A DNA stretch of 64,000 nt from Sphingomonas sp. Leaf32 (GCF_001421765.1 NZ_LMLA01000014.1:1-64000); one strand, 5' to 3'. Numbered from the stretch's first letter, positions 46,366 to 56,065 are shown. Notes: generated by a model not told the origin, from the letters alone. Made by a program: numbers and translations.

Positions 46366-47256
46366 ATGCAGAAATACGCCGCACCCGCGCGCCCGCTGGT
46401 GGCGCAGATGATCGAAGCCGCCGCCCGCGAACCGAATCGCACCGTCGCCTTTCAGGGCGCACCGGGCGCCAATTCGCATGTCGCGCTGGTCCAGGCGTTT
46501 CCCGATGCGCTGCCGCTGCCCTGTTTCGGCTTTGCCGACGCGATCGATGCGGTACGTTCCGGACAGGCCGATTGCGCGATCATCCCGATCGAAAATTCGC
46601 TGCACGGGCGCGTCGCCGACATCCATTTCCTGCTGCCCGAATCCGAACTGGTCATCACCGGCGAACATTTCCTGCCGATCCGGCACGCGCTGCTGGGCCT
46701 GGGACCGGTCGAGGGCATCCGCCAGGCGATGAGCCACGAACAGGCGCTGGGCCAATGCCGCCACTGGTTGAGCGCGCGCGGGATCGAACCGGTGGCGCAT
46801 CCCGATACGGCGGGCGCGGCGGCGTCGGTCGCCGCGATCGGCGACCCGGCGATCGCCGCGCTCGCGCCCCCGGCGGCGGCCGCGCTGTACGGGCTGCAAT
46901 TGCTGGCCGACGACATTGCGGACGCCGATCACAATACGACGCGCTTCGTCGTCCTCGCCCGCGCCGCACCGCCGGAACCGCCCGAGGGGCCGTGCATGAC
47001 GACGCTGGTGTTCGAGGTGAAGAACGTGCCCGCCGCGCTGTACAAGGCGATGGGCGGCTTCGCGACCAACGGCGTCAACATGACGAAGCTGGAAAGCTAT
47101 CAGCGCGGCGGCACTTTTGCCGCGACCGAATTCTTCTGCGACATCGAAGGACGGCCGGGCGAGGCCCATGTCGACCGCGCGCTGGAGGAACTGCGGTTTC
47201 ACAGCAAATGGGTGCGGTTGCTCGGCAGCTATGGGCGCGCGCGCGAGCGGGGGTAA
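46366..47256 (+). CDS. pheA: Prephenate dehydratase
   Basis: Converts prephenate to phenylpyruvate, the last step before phenylalanine transamination; cytosolic. The 296-residue product has the periplasmic-binding-like catalytic domain, with the catalytic HNTTRFVVLA motif near residue 190 and SALG-type features, and a C-terminal ACT domain (about residues 206-290) that binds phenylalanine for feedback control. A monofunctional enzyme without a chorismate mutase head, usual in alphaproteobacteria. It is divergent from the cytochrome gene. Confidence 0.95.
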   Translation: MQKYAAPARPLVAQMIEAAAREPNRTVAFQGAPGANSHVALVQAFPDALPLPCFGFADAIDAVRSGQADCAIIPIENSLHGRVADIHFLLPESELVITGEHFLPIRHALLGLGPVEGIRQAMSHEQALGQCRHWLSARGIEPVAHPDTAGAAASVAAIGDPAIAALAPPAAAALYGLQLLADDIADADHNTTRFVVLARAAPPEPPEGPCMTTLVFEVKNVPAALYKAMGGFATNGVNMTKLESYQRGGTFAATEFFCDIEGRPGEAHVDRALEELRFHSKWVRLLGSYGRARERG

Positions 47257-47267
47257 CTTCGGACGTT

Positions 47268-47377
47268 CCGTTCGTGCTGAGTAGGGATTGAGCTCGTCGA
47301 AAGCCCGTATCGAAGCACCCTTGGCGGTCCTTCGATACGCCGCTTCGACAAGCTCAGCGGCTACTCAGGACGAACGG
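47268..47377. repeat. Intergenic palindrome, inner type of family D
   Basis: CCGTTCGTGCTGAGTAGGGA mirrored by CTACTCAGGACGAACGG, with TATCGAAGCACC and GGTCCTTCGATACG inside. It is almost the same unit as 38224-38338. It lies between the convergent prephenate dehydratase and nudC genes. Confidence 0.85.
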
Positions 47378-47381
47378 ATCG

Positions 47382-48236
47382 TCACGAAGCCACCCACGCC
47401 ACCAACAGGCTCCGCGCGATCGCATGGGCGGGCGGCGCGATGAAGCGCGACGTATCGCCCGACAGCGCCGCGCGGACCTCGTCCCGGGTCGCCCAGAACG
47501 CATGTTCCAGTTCGGACGTATCGATCCGCAGCTTATCGTCCGGCGCGGTCGCGATGCACGCGATCATCAACTGCGACGGGAAGGGCCAGGGCTGGCTGGC
47601 GACATAGCGCACCGCGTCGACCGCGACGCCCGCTTCCTCCAGCACCTCGCGCGCCACCGCTTCCTCGACCGATTCGCCGACCTCGATGAACCCGGCCAGC
47701 GCCGAATAGCGTCCCGTGGGCCAGCTCGGCTGGCGGCCCAGCAGCACGCGGCCGTCATGTTCGACCGCCATGATGACGACCGGATCGGTGCGCGGGAAAT
47801 GCAGCGCGCCGCAGCCCGGGCACGACCGCGCCCAGCCGCCGCGCGCGACGACGCTCGCATGGCCGCACCGCGCGCAGAATCCGTGCCGCGAATGCCAGTC
47901 GATCAGGCTGCGCGCGACGCCGTAGAGCGCGACGTCGGCAGGCGGCATCACCGCCAGTGCGGCCATCAACGCGGGCGACCGCATCGCCGGCGCACTGCCG
48001 TCGCCGTCGCCCGCCACGAACAGCGGCACGCCCTCCAGATACCCCAGCAGCAGCGCATCGTCCCGCGCCGGGTCCATCGCCGCCAATGCCAGCGCGCCAT
48101 CGTCACCGACCGGTGGTTCCAGGCCGGTCAGCACCAGCAGCCGCGCCGCCGGATCGGCCAGCGCACGGGCGAAGGCTTGCGCGTCGTCGCGCTCGTTATC
48201 CGCGCGGACCAGCGCCGCGCCGGTAAAGCCGATCAC
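47382..48236 (-). CDS. nudC: NAD(+) diphosphatase (NudC)
   Basis: Nudix enzyme that cleaves NADH and removes NAD caps from RNA. The 284-residue product has the zinc ribbon (CARCGHAS and CPGCGALHFPRTDPVV near residue 120) and the Nudix box GFIEVGESVEEAVAREVLEE (about residue 178), followed by the SQPWPFPSQLM motif diagnostic of NudC. The start is a GTG at 48236 that overlaps the stop of the serine hydrolase gene, indicating coupling. Confidence 0.95.
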   Translation of the reverse strand: MIGFTGAALVRADNERDDAQAFARALADPAARLLVLTGLEPPVGDDGALALAAMDPARDDALLLGYLEGVPLFVAGDGDGSAPAMRSPALMAALAVMPPADVALYGVARSLIDWHSRHGFCARCGHASVVARGGWARSCPGCGALHFPRTDPVVIMAVEHDGRVLLGRQPSWPTGRYSALAGFIEVGESVEEAVAREVLEEAGVAVDAVRYVASQPWPFPSQLMIACIATAPDDKLRIDTSELEHAFWATRDEVRAALSGDTSRFIAPPAHAIARSLLVAWVAS

Positions 48237-49567
48237 CGCACCGGCCCGGCCAGATCGCTGGCCAAGGCCTTCACCAGATCATCGCGCAACGGCCATTTGT
48301 CGGCGGGGAAGTAATTCACCATCACCGTGCCGCGCAGCTGCCGCACCGGATCGACGAACGCGACGGTGCCAGCCGCGCCGCCCCAGCCGTACGTACCCTT
48401 GCCCGGCCGGCCCGGCAGCGTTTCCAGATAGACCGAACCACCCGCGCCGAAGCCCATTTTCGGCCCCGCCTGTCCCCCGGTCGCGCCATCGACCCCGCCA
48501 AAGGTAACGCCGGCCGGTAACAGGTTCGACATGCCCAGCGCCACCGTCGCCGGCTTCATTACCCGTTTGCCGTTCAGCGTGCCGCCATTCTGGAGCATGT
48601 GGAGGAACCGGTCATAATCGGCGGCCGACATGACCAGCCCCGCCCCGCCATAGGGAAAGCTGGGCGGCGACAGCCACACCGAGGTCGCGCCCGGATCGAC
48701 CGGCACCAGATTGTCGCCGGCCCACGCATAGTTGGTCGCCAGCCGCCCCTTTTGCGCGGCAGGCACGGTCCAGTAGGTCGACATCATGCCCAGCGGCCCG
48801 AACATCCGCGTCTGCAGGAATTTTTCGAACGACATGCCGCTTGCCACCTCGATCACGCGGCCCAGCACATCGAGGCCGATCGAATAGCTCCACTTCGTCC
48901 CCGGCTCGGCGATCAGCGGCAGGGTGGCGACGCGGTTGGCGAATTCCTCCAGCGACTTCGGCCGCGCCCGCGCCATCGCGACTTCGGCCTGCGCGTTGAC
49001 GGCGGCGGGGACGATGCCGAGGCGTTCATATTCCTTCAGCAACGGCCCCTTGGTCACGATGCTGTAGCCAAGGCCGGCAGTGTGGGTCAGCAGGTGGCGC
49101 ACGGTGATCGGCGTCGTCGCCGGACGGCTGGCCAGGCTGTTGCCCGGATCGGTCAGCACCTTCATCGACTTGAACGCCGGGATGAAATCGCTGATCGGCT
49201 GGTCGAGCTTCAGCTTGCCGTCCTCGACCAGCATCATCGCCGCCATGCCGGTGATCGGCTTGGTCATCGAATAGACCCGCCACAGCGTGTCGACATTGGC
49301 CGGCGCGGCATTGGCGTCGGTCGCGACACGACCGGCGGCGTGGGCACTGGTCCAGTCCGGACCACCCACGACGACGACCATGCCCGGCGCCTTCTTCTGC
49401 GCCACATAGTCGCGCACCATCGCCTCGGTCGCGGGCAGCGCACGCTGCGCGGCGGGGCGGGCGGGGGCACGCGGCGGCGCGGCCTGCGCCCATGCCACCG
49501 CCGGCTGTACCAGCAGCAGCGCGCCCGTCAGCGCCAGTGCGTTCCGCATCCGGTTCGTCTCCCTCAT
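48233..49567 (-). CDS. Exported serine hydrolase, class C beta-lactamase-like (family VIII esterase)
   Basis: Periplasmic penicillin-binding-type serine hydrolase, 444 residues. Motifs: SMTK catalytic pair (VYSMTKPITGM, about residue 98), YSI (KWSYSIGLDVLG, about 203) and the LLTHTAGLGY element common in family VIII carboxylesterases. A signal peptide ends near AWAQA. The ATG at 49567 overlaps the mutY stop and has GGAGGGAATG upstream; an ATG 18 bases later is a possible alternative. Esterase or D-aminopeptidase is more likely than beta-lactamase. Confidence 0.85.
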   Translation of the reverse strand: MRETNRMRNALALTGALLLVQPAVAWAQAAPPRAPARPAAQRALPATEAMVRDYVAQKKAPGMVVVVGGPDWTSAHAAGRVATDANAAPANVDTLWRVYSMTKPITGMAAMMLVEDGKLKLDQPISDFIPAFKSMKVLTDPGNSLASRPATTPITVRHLLTHTAGLGYSIVTKGPLLKEYERLGIVPAAVNAQAEVAMARARPKSLEEFANRVATLPLIAEPGTKWSYSIGLDVLGRVIEVASGMSFEKFLQTRMFGPLGMMSTYWTVPAAQKGRLATNYAWAGDNLVPVDPGATSVWLSPPSFPYGGAGLVMSAADYDRFLHMLQNGGTLNGKRVMKPATVALGMSNLLPAGVTFGGVDGATGGQAGPKMGFGAGGSVYLETLPGRPGKGTYGWGGAAGTVAFVDPVRQLRGTVMVNYFPADKWPLRDDLVKALASDLAGPVR

Positions 49568-50598
49568 CGCATTCCCTCCACGACCGTTATCGCCCGCGCG
49601 AACAGCGTCGGCAGCCCGGCGGCGGCAATGTCCGCGACCGGCCACCATTCGCCCTGCGCGGTGCCTTCCTCCGCTGCATCCGCCACCATGACGGTGCAGG
49701 CAAGATCGAAATGGGTAAAACCGTGGCGGACCAGACCGATACTGCGCCAATCGGCGGGAAAGGGTGCGCCCTGCGTACCGGGGTCGCCGTCGGTCCATGG
49801 CCCGGTGGGCAAGGCGCGCATCCCGCCCAGCAGTCCCTTGTCCGGCCGCCGGACCAGCAGCACCCGACCATCCCGCTCCGCCCAGAACAGGGTGCCGAAT
49901 CGCTGTGGCTTCGCCTTTTTTGCCGCCTTGACCGGAAAGGCGTCGGGCGTCCCGGCGGCATAAGCGGCGCAATCGTCGCGCAAGGGGCACAGCAGGCAGC
50001 GCGGCAATCGCGCGGTGCAGACCATCGACCCCAGATCCATCATCGCCTGCGCGAAATCGCCGGCGCGCGCGTCCGGGGTGATCGTATCGGTCGCGGCGCG
50101 GATCGCCGGGCGCGCGCCGGGCAGCGGCTCCGCAATCGCGAACAGCCGCGACACCACGCGCTCGACATTGGCATCGACCACCACCGCCCGGCGGCCAAAG
50201 GCGATCGCGGCGATCGCGGCGGCGGTATAGTCGCCGATGCCGGGCAGCTTGCGTAAACCGCTTTCGGTATCGGGCAGCGACCCCAGCCCCGCGACCACCC
50301 GCGCACAGGCCAGCAGGTTGCGGGCGCGGGCATAATAGCCCAGCCCCGCCCACGCCGCCATGACATCGGCATCGTCCGCCGCCGCCAGCGCCGCGAACGA
50401 CGGCCAGCGCGCGGTCCACGCCTCGAAATAGGGGCGCACGCTCGCAACCTGGGTCTGCTGGAGCATCACTTCCGACAGCCAGACGCGATAGGGATCGGGC
50501 GCGGCGACCCCCGGCGGGCTGCGCCACGGCAGCGAGCGATGGTTGCGATCATACCAGTCGAGCAACCGTTCGGCGACAGAGAGATGCTTGGCGTCCAC
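49564..50598 (-). CDS. mutY: A/G-specific adenine glycosylase MutY
   Basis: Removes adenine mispaired with 8-oxoguanine in base excision repair. The 344-residue product has the helix-hairpin-helix LRKLPGIGDYTAAAIAAI, the catalytic VDANVERVVSRLF region, the 4Fe-4S cysteines (VCTARLPRCLLCPLRDDC pattern, C-x6-C-x2-C-x5-C), and a C-terminal NUDIX-like domain for 8-oxoG recognition. I take the GTG at 50598 as start, giving VDAKHLSVAERLLDWYDRNH; upstream alternatives are poor. It is the first gene of the mutY-serine hydrolase-nudC unit and is divergent from the DUF721 gene. Confidence 0.95.
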   Translation of the reverse strand: MDAKHLSVAERLLDWYDRNHRSLPWRSPPGVAAPDPYRVWLSEVMLQQTQVASVRPYFEAWTARWPSFAALAAADDADVMAAWAGLGYYARARNLLACARVVAGLGSLPDTESGLRKLPGIGDYTAAAIAAIAFGRRAVVVDANVERVVSRLFAIAEPLPGARPAIRAATDTITPDARAGDFAQAMMDLGSMVCTARLPRCLLCPLRDDCAAYAAGTPDAFPVKAAKKAKPQRFGTLFWAERDGRVLLVRRPDKGLLGGMRALPTGPWTDGDPGTQGAPFPADWRSIGLVRHGFTHFDLACTVMVADAAEEGTAQGEWWPVADIAAAGLPTLFARAITVVEGMR

Positions 50599-50626
50599 GC
50601 CGGCTCTATGGCATGGGATGCCGACA

Positions 50627-51160
50627 ATGACGACGCGCCCCCGCCCCCATGCGACGATTCCAGAACCCCGCCGGCGTGGCGGCGCACGGGCCGTCGCCGA
50701 ATTGCTGCCCGACATCGGCGGCGCGGCGTTCCGCAAATTCGGTTTCGTCCAGTCGGCGGTGGTCAGCCGCTGGGGCGAGATCGTCGGCGAGCGATTCGCC
50801 CGCGTGTCCGCCCCCGAATCGATCCGCTTCCCGCCGGGCAAGCGCGCCGACGGCACGCTGACGCTGATCGTATCGGGCGCGCATGGCACGATGATGCAGC
50901 ATATCGCGCCGGAAATCGTCGAGCGGGTGAACCGTTTCTTCGGCTATCCGGCGGTCGCCCGGCTCCAGTTCCGGCACGGCGAGGTCCGCCCGCGCCGCGC
51001 GGTGCCGGTACGTCGCGATCCGCCGCCGATTTCGGCCGAGATGCACGAAAGCCTGCGCGACATCGCCGATCCGGAGCTGCGCGCGGTTCTCGCCGCGCTC
51101 GCCGGTGCGGTCGCCGCACCCCCGCCCCCCGCCATTCCGATCCTTGGCAAGGTCCGCTGA
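50627..51160 (+). CDS. DUF721-family protein
   Basis: A 177-residue basic protein of the DUF721 family (predicted nucleic-acid-binding), with GFVQSAVVSRWGEIVGERFA near residue 38 and VSGAHGTMMQHIAPEIVERVNR near residue 85 as the conserved core, and a Pro/Arg-rich C-terminal tail. The ATG at 50627 is preceded by GGGA; an ATG at 50618 is also in frame. Its stop overlaps the start of the first DsbA-like gene by one base, so the DUF721-DsbA-DsbA-SMC order is probably one transcript. Confidence 0.8.
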   Translation: MTTRPRPHATIPEPRRRGGARAVAELLPDIGGAAFRKFGFVQSAVVSRWGEIVGERFARVSAPESIRFPPGKRADGTLTLIVSGAHGTMMQHIAPEIVERVNRFFGYPAVARLQFRHGEVRPRRAVPVRRDPPPISAEMHESLRDIADPELRAVLAALAGAVAAPPPPAIPILGKVR

Positions 51161-51852
51161 TGCGCATTCTGATCCTGCTCTGCTCGTTCCTGTTCGCCCT
51201 GTTCGGGATGCCCCCGGCCAAGGCGCAGGCATCCGCCAATGCCGCCACCCAGCGCAACTGGACCAACAGCGTCACGATGCTGCCGACCGGTGGCGTCGCG
51301 GTCGGCAACCCGATGGCGCGGGTGCAGTTGGTCGAATGGGCCAGCTATACCTGCTCGCACTGCGCCGCGTTTGCCCGCGAGGCGAAGCCCGAACTGACCG
51401 CGCTCATCCGCTCGGGCCGGGTGCGAGTCGAATATCGCACCCTGCCGCGCGACGCACTCGACCTGACCGCCGCCCTGCTGGCGCGCTGCGGCGGGACGAA
51501 CCGCTTCCTTGCCGCGCATGACGCGATCTTCGCGCAACAGACCGCGATGCTCGACAAGGCGGAGGCATTCGCCGCCACGCCGGCCGCGCAACAACCGACG
51601 CCGACCATCGGCAAGCGGCTGGAACAGCTCGCTGCCGCCACCGGCCTGCGCACCTTGCTGCGCGGGCATGGGCTGGACGATGCGCGGATGACCGCCTGCC
51701 TGAACGACGAAGCCGCGCAGAAGCGGGTGATCGCCATTGCCGAGGCGGCGCAGGCCGCCGGCGTCAACGCGACCCCCAGCTTCGAGGTCAATGGCAAGAA
51801 AGTGGAGGCCCATGACTGGGCGACGCTCAAGCCGTTCCTGACCGCATCCTGA
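51160..51852 (+). CDS. Periplasmic DsbA-like thioredoxin, first of a tandem pair
   Basis: Periplasmic dithiol-disulfide protein, 230 residues. A signal peptide (MRILILLCSFLFALFGMPPAKAQ) is followed by the thioredoxin domain with a CSHC active site at C65/C68 (ASYTCSHCAAFAREAK). A cis-Pro is in TPSFEVNGKK near the end. CSHC differs from the CPHC of DsbA, and the insert is compact, so this is likely a reductase or oxidase of the DsbA_4/thioredoxin-fold type. The second DsbA-like gene follows 23 bases downstream. Confidence 0.9.
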   Translation: MRILILLCSFLFALFGMPPAKAQASANAATQRNWTNSVTMLPTGGVAVGNPMARVQLVEWASYTCSHCAAFAREAKPELTALIRSGRVRVEYRTLPRDALDLTAALLARCGGTNRFLAAHDAIFAQQTAMLDKAEAFAATPAAQQPTPTIGKRLEQLAAATGLRTLLRGHGLDDARMTACLNDEAAQKRVIAIAEAAQAAGVNATPSFEVNGKKVEAHDWATLKPFLTAS

Positions 51853-51875
51853 TCCTTGCAAAGAGAGTAGATCCC

Positions 51876-52610
51876 ATGCGTTTCGCACTCCCCCTGATCG
51901 CGCTTGCCGCCCTGTCGGCCTGTGGTGGCGGCGATTCCGGCACTGGTGCCAATGGCAGCGCCGCCGCGCCCGTCGCCAATGTCGCCGCACCCGCCGGCAA
52001 GAAGTGGACCGACATGGTCGCGGTCACGCCCGAGGGCGGCTATCGCATCGGCAACCCCGATGCGGCGGTCAAGTTGCTCGAATATGGCTCGCGCACCTGC
52101 CCCACCTGCGGCGCGTTTGCGCGTGAGGGCAACGAACCGCTCATCAACAACTATGTCTCGACCGGCAAGGTGAGCTTCGAGTTCCGTGACTTCGCGGTGC
52201 ACGGCGCACCCGATCTCGCCGCCGCCGTGCTGGGCCGCTGCAACGGCACCGCCACCTTCTTCCCGCTGCTCGAAGCGATGTATCAGGATCAGGCGGCGAC
52301 GCTCGACCGGATGCAGGCGATCCCGCAGGCCGAACAGGCGCGGTTGCAGTCGATCCCGCCGCTGCAGGCGGTCACCGGCTGGGCCGATGCCGCCGGCTTC
52401 GTCGATTTCGTCAAGCAGCGCGGCGTGCCCGAGGCCAAGGCGCGCCAGTGCCTCGCCGACCAGAAGCTGTTGCAGGAGGTCGTCAAGATCACCGAGGATG
52501 GCGGCGCGATCGTCACCGGCACGCCGACCTTCCTCATCAACGGCGAAAAGGTCGAGAACGCCGTCACCTGGGCGCAGATTGAAGCGGCGCTGAAGGGCGC
52601 TGGCGCCTGA
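51876..52610 (+). CDS. DsbA-like lipoprotein, second of the tandem pair
   Basis: Periplasmic thioredoxin-fold protein, 244 residues, probably lipid-anchored: the signal peptide ends in the lipobox LSAC (C16). The active site is CPTC (C75/C78, YGSRTCPTCGAF) and the cis-Pro is in TPTFLINGEKV. It is the paralogue of the preceding gene (shared layout and GNP.A.V.LVE.gs.tC..C pattern), with a lipidated instead of a soluble N-terminus. It is followed by smc after 4 bases. Substrates are not known. Confidence 0.9.
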   Translation: MRFALPLIALAALSACGGGDSGTGANGSAAAPVANVAAPAGKKWTDMVAVTPEGGYRIGNPDAAVKLLEYGSRTCPTCGAFAREGNEPLINNYVSTGKVSFEFRDFAVHGAPDLAAAVLGRCNGTATFFPLLEAMYQDQAATLDRMQAIPQAEQARLQSIPPLQAVTGWADAAGFVDFVKQRGVPEAKARQCLADQKLLQEVVKITEDGGAIVTGTPTFLINGEKVENAVTWAQIEAALKGAGA

Positions 52611-52614
52611 CCCC

Positions 52615-55600
52615 GTGGCCGCGCCGGACGACGCGGCCACTCCCCCCACGCCGGGGCTGACGCTTCGGCGGCTGCGGCTGAGCGGGTTCAAGAGCTTCGT
52701 CGACCCCGCCGACCTGGTGATCGAAAGCGGGCTGACCGGGGTGGTCGGACCCAATGGCTGCGGCAAGTCGAACCTGCTCGAAGCGCTGCGCTGGACCATG
52801 GGCGAGAACAGCGCGAAGTCGCTGCGCGGCGCGGGCATGGACGACGTCATCTTCGCCGGCACCGAAACCCGCCCCCAACGCGACTTTGCCGAGGTCGCGA
52901 TCCTTGCCGAGGATGCGGCCGGCGACGAGGTGGAGATCGTCCGCCGGATCGAACGCGGCGCGGGTTCCGCCTATCGCATCAACGGCCGCGACGTGCGAGC
53001 GAAGGACGTGTCGCTGCTGTTCGCCGATGCCGCGACCGGCGCACATTCGCCGGCATTGGTCAGCCAGAACCGGATCGGCGCGGTCATCGCCGCCCGCCCC
53101 GCCGAACGCCGGGCGATGCTGGAGGATGCCGCCGGCATCTCCGGCCTGCACGTCCGCCGCCGCGACGCCGAATCGAAGCTGCGCGCGACCGAGGCCAATC
53201 TCGACCGGCTGGGGGAGATGGCGCAGGAACAGGATGCGCGCGTCGCCGTGTTGCGACGGCAGGCGCGGGTCGCCGCGCACTACCGCGACCTGACCGACGC
53301 GATCCGCATCGCCGAAGGCCGCGCCATCTATGCCCGCTGGCGCGACGCCGCGACCGCCGCCGCCGCGGCGAAAGCCGAGGCGGGCGCCGCCGAGGCACTG
53401 GTCGCCGCCCATGGCACCGCACAGGCGGACGGCATCGCCGAACAGGCGGCGGCGACGCAGGCGCTGGCGACTGCACGGGCAGCGTCACAGGATCTGCGCC
53501 AGCGCGTCGGCGACTCCGCCCATGCCCGCGACCGGTTGCAGGCGCAGGCGCAGGCCGCGACCCGGCGGCTGGCCGATCTGGAGGCGCAGGCCGCTCGACT
53601 GGCCGAGGACCGCGCGCGCGAGGCGAGACTGGCGACGGACGCTGCCGGTGCGGTCGCGCGCCTGACCGAGGAGACTGCCGCGCTGGCGACGGCGATCGAG
53701 GGTGCAACCGCCCGCCTGCCCGAACTCGACACCGCACTGGCCAAGGCGACCGAGGCGGCGGCGGTCGCCGATGCGGCGCAAGGCGAAGCGCTGTCGGCGC
53801 AGGCGGCGGAACTGGCCGAGGCACGCGTGGCCGCCGCCGCGCAGGAGGCGGCGCGCACCCGGCTGGACCGCATCCGCCGCGACGAGGCGCGCTCGCTGGC
53901 CGAACAGGCGGCGCTGCCTGCGCTCGGCCCCCTGATCGCCGAGCGGGCGACGGCGGTCGAGCGTCGCGCTGGCGCGCTGGCTACCGCCGACACCGCCCGC
54001 GCCGCCATCGCTCATGCCGATGCCGCCGAACGATCCGCGCAGGAGGCACGCGGGCGGGCGCAGGCCGACCGCGCGACCGCCGCCGCCGAACTTGCCGCGC
54101 TGGAGGGCGAAATCGCCGCGCTGGAACGGGCGCTCCGGCGCAGCGGACGCGCGCGGGTCATCGATTCGGTGGTGGTCGAACCGGGATTCGAGGCGGCGCT
54201 GGCGGCGGCACTGGGCGACGACCTCGACGCCGGGACCGATCCCGGCGACGACCGCTATTGGGACGCCGACGCCGCACCGGTCGAGGGGCCGGCGATCCCG
54301 CCCGGCATCGGACGGCTGTCGGCGCAGGTCGCCGCCCCGGCGCTGGCCCAGCGGCTGGCGCAGGTGCTGGTGGTCGATCGCGACGACGGCTTGCCGCTGG
54401 CGGTCGGGCAGCGGCTGGTGACGCTCGACGGGGCGCTGCGCCGGTGGGACGGACTGCGCGCCCAGGCCGGATCGGGCGCGGCGGCTGCCGAACGCCTCGC
54501 CCGCGCCAACCGGCTGCGCGCCCTGGGGCAGGAACGCCCGGCGCTGGTCGCGCGACGCGATGGGGCCGATGGCGCACTGGCCGCCGCCGATGCCGCGATC
54601 GGGGAAGCCCGCGCGACGCTGGCCGCCGCGCGTCAGACGCTCGACCAAGCCGATTCGCAGGCGCGCGCTGCGTTGCGGGACGAGGACCGCGCCGCCGCCG
54701 CGATCGAACGGGCGCAGGCCCGTGCCGACGACGTCGCCGCCCGACTCGAGCGGATTCGCAGCGATGGGATTGAGGCGCAGGACGAAGCCAACCGCGCCGA
54801 TGCGGCCCTTGGGCAACTCCCTGACCGCAGCGCCACCGCCGGACGGGTGGCGGCGCTGGCGACGGCGGCGGCAACCGCGCGGACACGGGTCGCCGATGCC
54901 CGCGCGGCGCGGGTGTCGCTCGACGCCGCGCTGACCCGCGACCGGGATCGCCATGCGGCGGCGAACGCGGAGGTCGCCGCATGGCAAGCGCGCTCCGCCG
55001 ATGCCGGCCACCGGATCGCCGAGGTCGATGCGCGGATCGCCGCCATCGCCGCCGACCGCGCCGCCCTGCGCGACCGGCCCGCCGCGCTGGCGGCGGAACT
55101 GGCGGCGGTAGAGGGCGCACTTGCCACGCTGAACCCTGCCGTAACCGACGCCGCCGCGACCGAAGCCGCCGCCGAAACCCGGCTGCGCGTCGCCGAGCAC
55201 GCGGCCAGCGGGATCGCCGAACTGCTCGCCGCCGCCCGCGAACGGCGCGCCGGCGCGGAGGCACGGGCGGAGGCGCAGGAGCAGCGGCGGCTGGAGATGG
55301 GGCGGCTGTCGGGCGAACGCTTCCAATGCCCCCCGCCGCTCCTGCCGCGTATCGGTTTCGTCGGCGCGGACGTCGGCGATGCGGCGGTCGAGGCGGCGGC
55401 GCACGACCGGCTGCTGGCGGACCGCGACCGGATCGGCCCGGTCAACCTGATCGCCGATACCGAACTGGCCGAACTGGAGGCGGCACAGGGCGCGACGGCC
55501 GCCGACCGCGCCGAACTGGCCGAGGCAGTGCAGCGGCTGCGCGGATCGATCGGCACGCTCAACCGGGAAGGGCGCGCACGGCTGCTGACGGCGTTCACGG

Positions 55601-56058
55601 CGGTCGACGGCCATTTCCGCCGGCTGTTCGGCGCGCTGTTCGAAGGAGGGCAGGCGCGGCTGGAACTGGTCGATTCGGACGATCCGCTGGAGGCCGGCCT
55701 CGAAATTCTCGCCCAGCCGCCGGGCAAGCGGCTGCAATCGCTGACCCTGTTGTCGGGCGGCGAACAGGCGCTGACCGCCGTCGCGCTGATCTTCGCGCTG
55801 TTCCTGACCAACCCGTCGCCGATCTGCGTGCTGGACGAGGTCGACGCGCCTCTGGACGACGCCAATATCGACCGGTTCTGCGACCTGCTCGACCGCATGG
55901 CCGCCGACACCGACACCCGCTACCTGATCGTCACCCACAATGCCGCGACGATGAGCCGGATGCACCGGCTGTTCGGCGTCACCATGGTCGAACGCGGCGT
56001 CAGCCGGCTGGTGTCGGTCGACCTAGGCGGCGCGACGGGATTGCTGGCGGCGGAATGA
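52615..56058 (+). CDS. smc: Chromosome segregation ATPase SMC
   Basis: Condensin core protein that folds and separates sister chromosomes with ScpAB. The 1147-residue product has Walker A VVGPNGCGKSNLLEA (residues 43-57), two very Ala/Arg-rich coiled coils flanking a hinge (about residues 500-620), the signature LSGGEQ (about 1046) and Walker B ICVLDEVDAPLDDANID (about 1070). Full length and typical. The start is a GTG at 52615, 4 bases past the DsbA-like lipoprotein gene, so it is co-transcribed with redox genes, not with ftsY or scpAB as in some bacteria. Confidence 0.97.
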   Translation: MAAPDDAATPPTPGLTLRRLRLSGFKSFVDPADLVIESGLTGVVGPNGCGKSNLLEALRWTMGENSAKSLRGAGMDDVIFAGTETRPQRDFAEVAILAEDAAGDEVEIVRRIERGAGSAYRINGRDVRAKDVSLLFADAATGAHSPALVSQNRIGAVIAARPAERRAMLEDAAGISGLHVRRRDAESKLRATEANLDRLGEMAQEQDARVAVLRRQARVAAHYRDLTDAIRIAEGRAIYARWRDAATAAAAAKAEAGAAEALVAAHGTAQADGIAEQAAATQALATARAASQDLRQRVGDSAHARDRLQAQAQAATRRLADLEAQAARLAEDRAREARLATDAAGAVARLTEETAALATAIEGATARLPELDTALAKATEAAAVADAAQGEALSAQAAELAEARVAAAAQEAARTRLDRIRRDEARSLAEQAALPALGPLIAERATAVERRAGALATADTARAAIAHADAAERSAQEARGRAQADRATAAAELAALEGEIAALERALRRSGRARVIDSVVVEPGFEAALAAALGDDLDAGTDPGDDRYWDADAAPVEGPAIPPGIGRLSAQVAAPALAQRLAQVLVVDRDDGLPLAVGQRLVTLDGALRRWDGLRAQAGSGAAAAERLARANRLRALGQERPALVARRDGADGALAAADAAIGEARATLAAARQTLDQADSQARAALRDEDRAAAAIERAQARADDVAARLERIRSDGIEAQDEANRADAALGQLPDRSATAGRVAALATAAATARTRVADARAARVSLDAALTRDRDRHAAANAEVAAWQARSADAGHRIAEVDARIAAIAADRAALRDRPAALAAELAAVEGALATLNPAVTDAAATEAAAETRLRVAEHAASGIAELLAAARERRAGAEARAEAQEQRRLEMGRLSGERFQCPPPLLPRIGFVGADVGDAAVEAAAHDRLLADRDRIGPVNLIADTELAELEAAQGATAADRAELAEAVQRLRGSIGTLNREGRARLLTAFTAVDGHFRRLFGALFEGGQARLELVDSDDPLEAGLEILAQPPGKRLQSLTLLSGGEQALTAVALIFALFLTNPSPICVLDEVDAPLDDANIDRFCDLLDRMAADTDTRYLIVTHNAATMSRMHRLFGVTMVERGVSRLVSVDLGGATGLLAAE

Positions 56059-56065
56059 AGGAACG

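Noticed and set aside
48233..49567. Calling the serine hydrolase a class C beta-lactamase (ampC)
   Set aside because: The LLTHTAGL and SMTK/YSI pattern fits family VIII esterases at least as well; no KTG triad was identified with confidence.
53485..55965. An 826-codon minus-strand frame opposite smc
   Set aside because: Arg/Gly-rich with no family pattern; the plus-strand SMC is certain.
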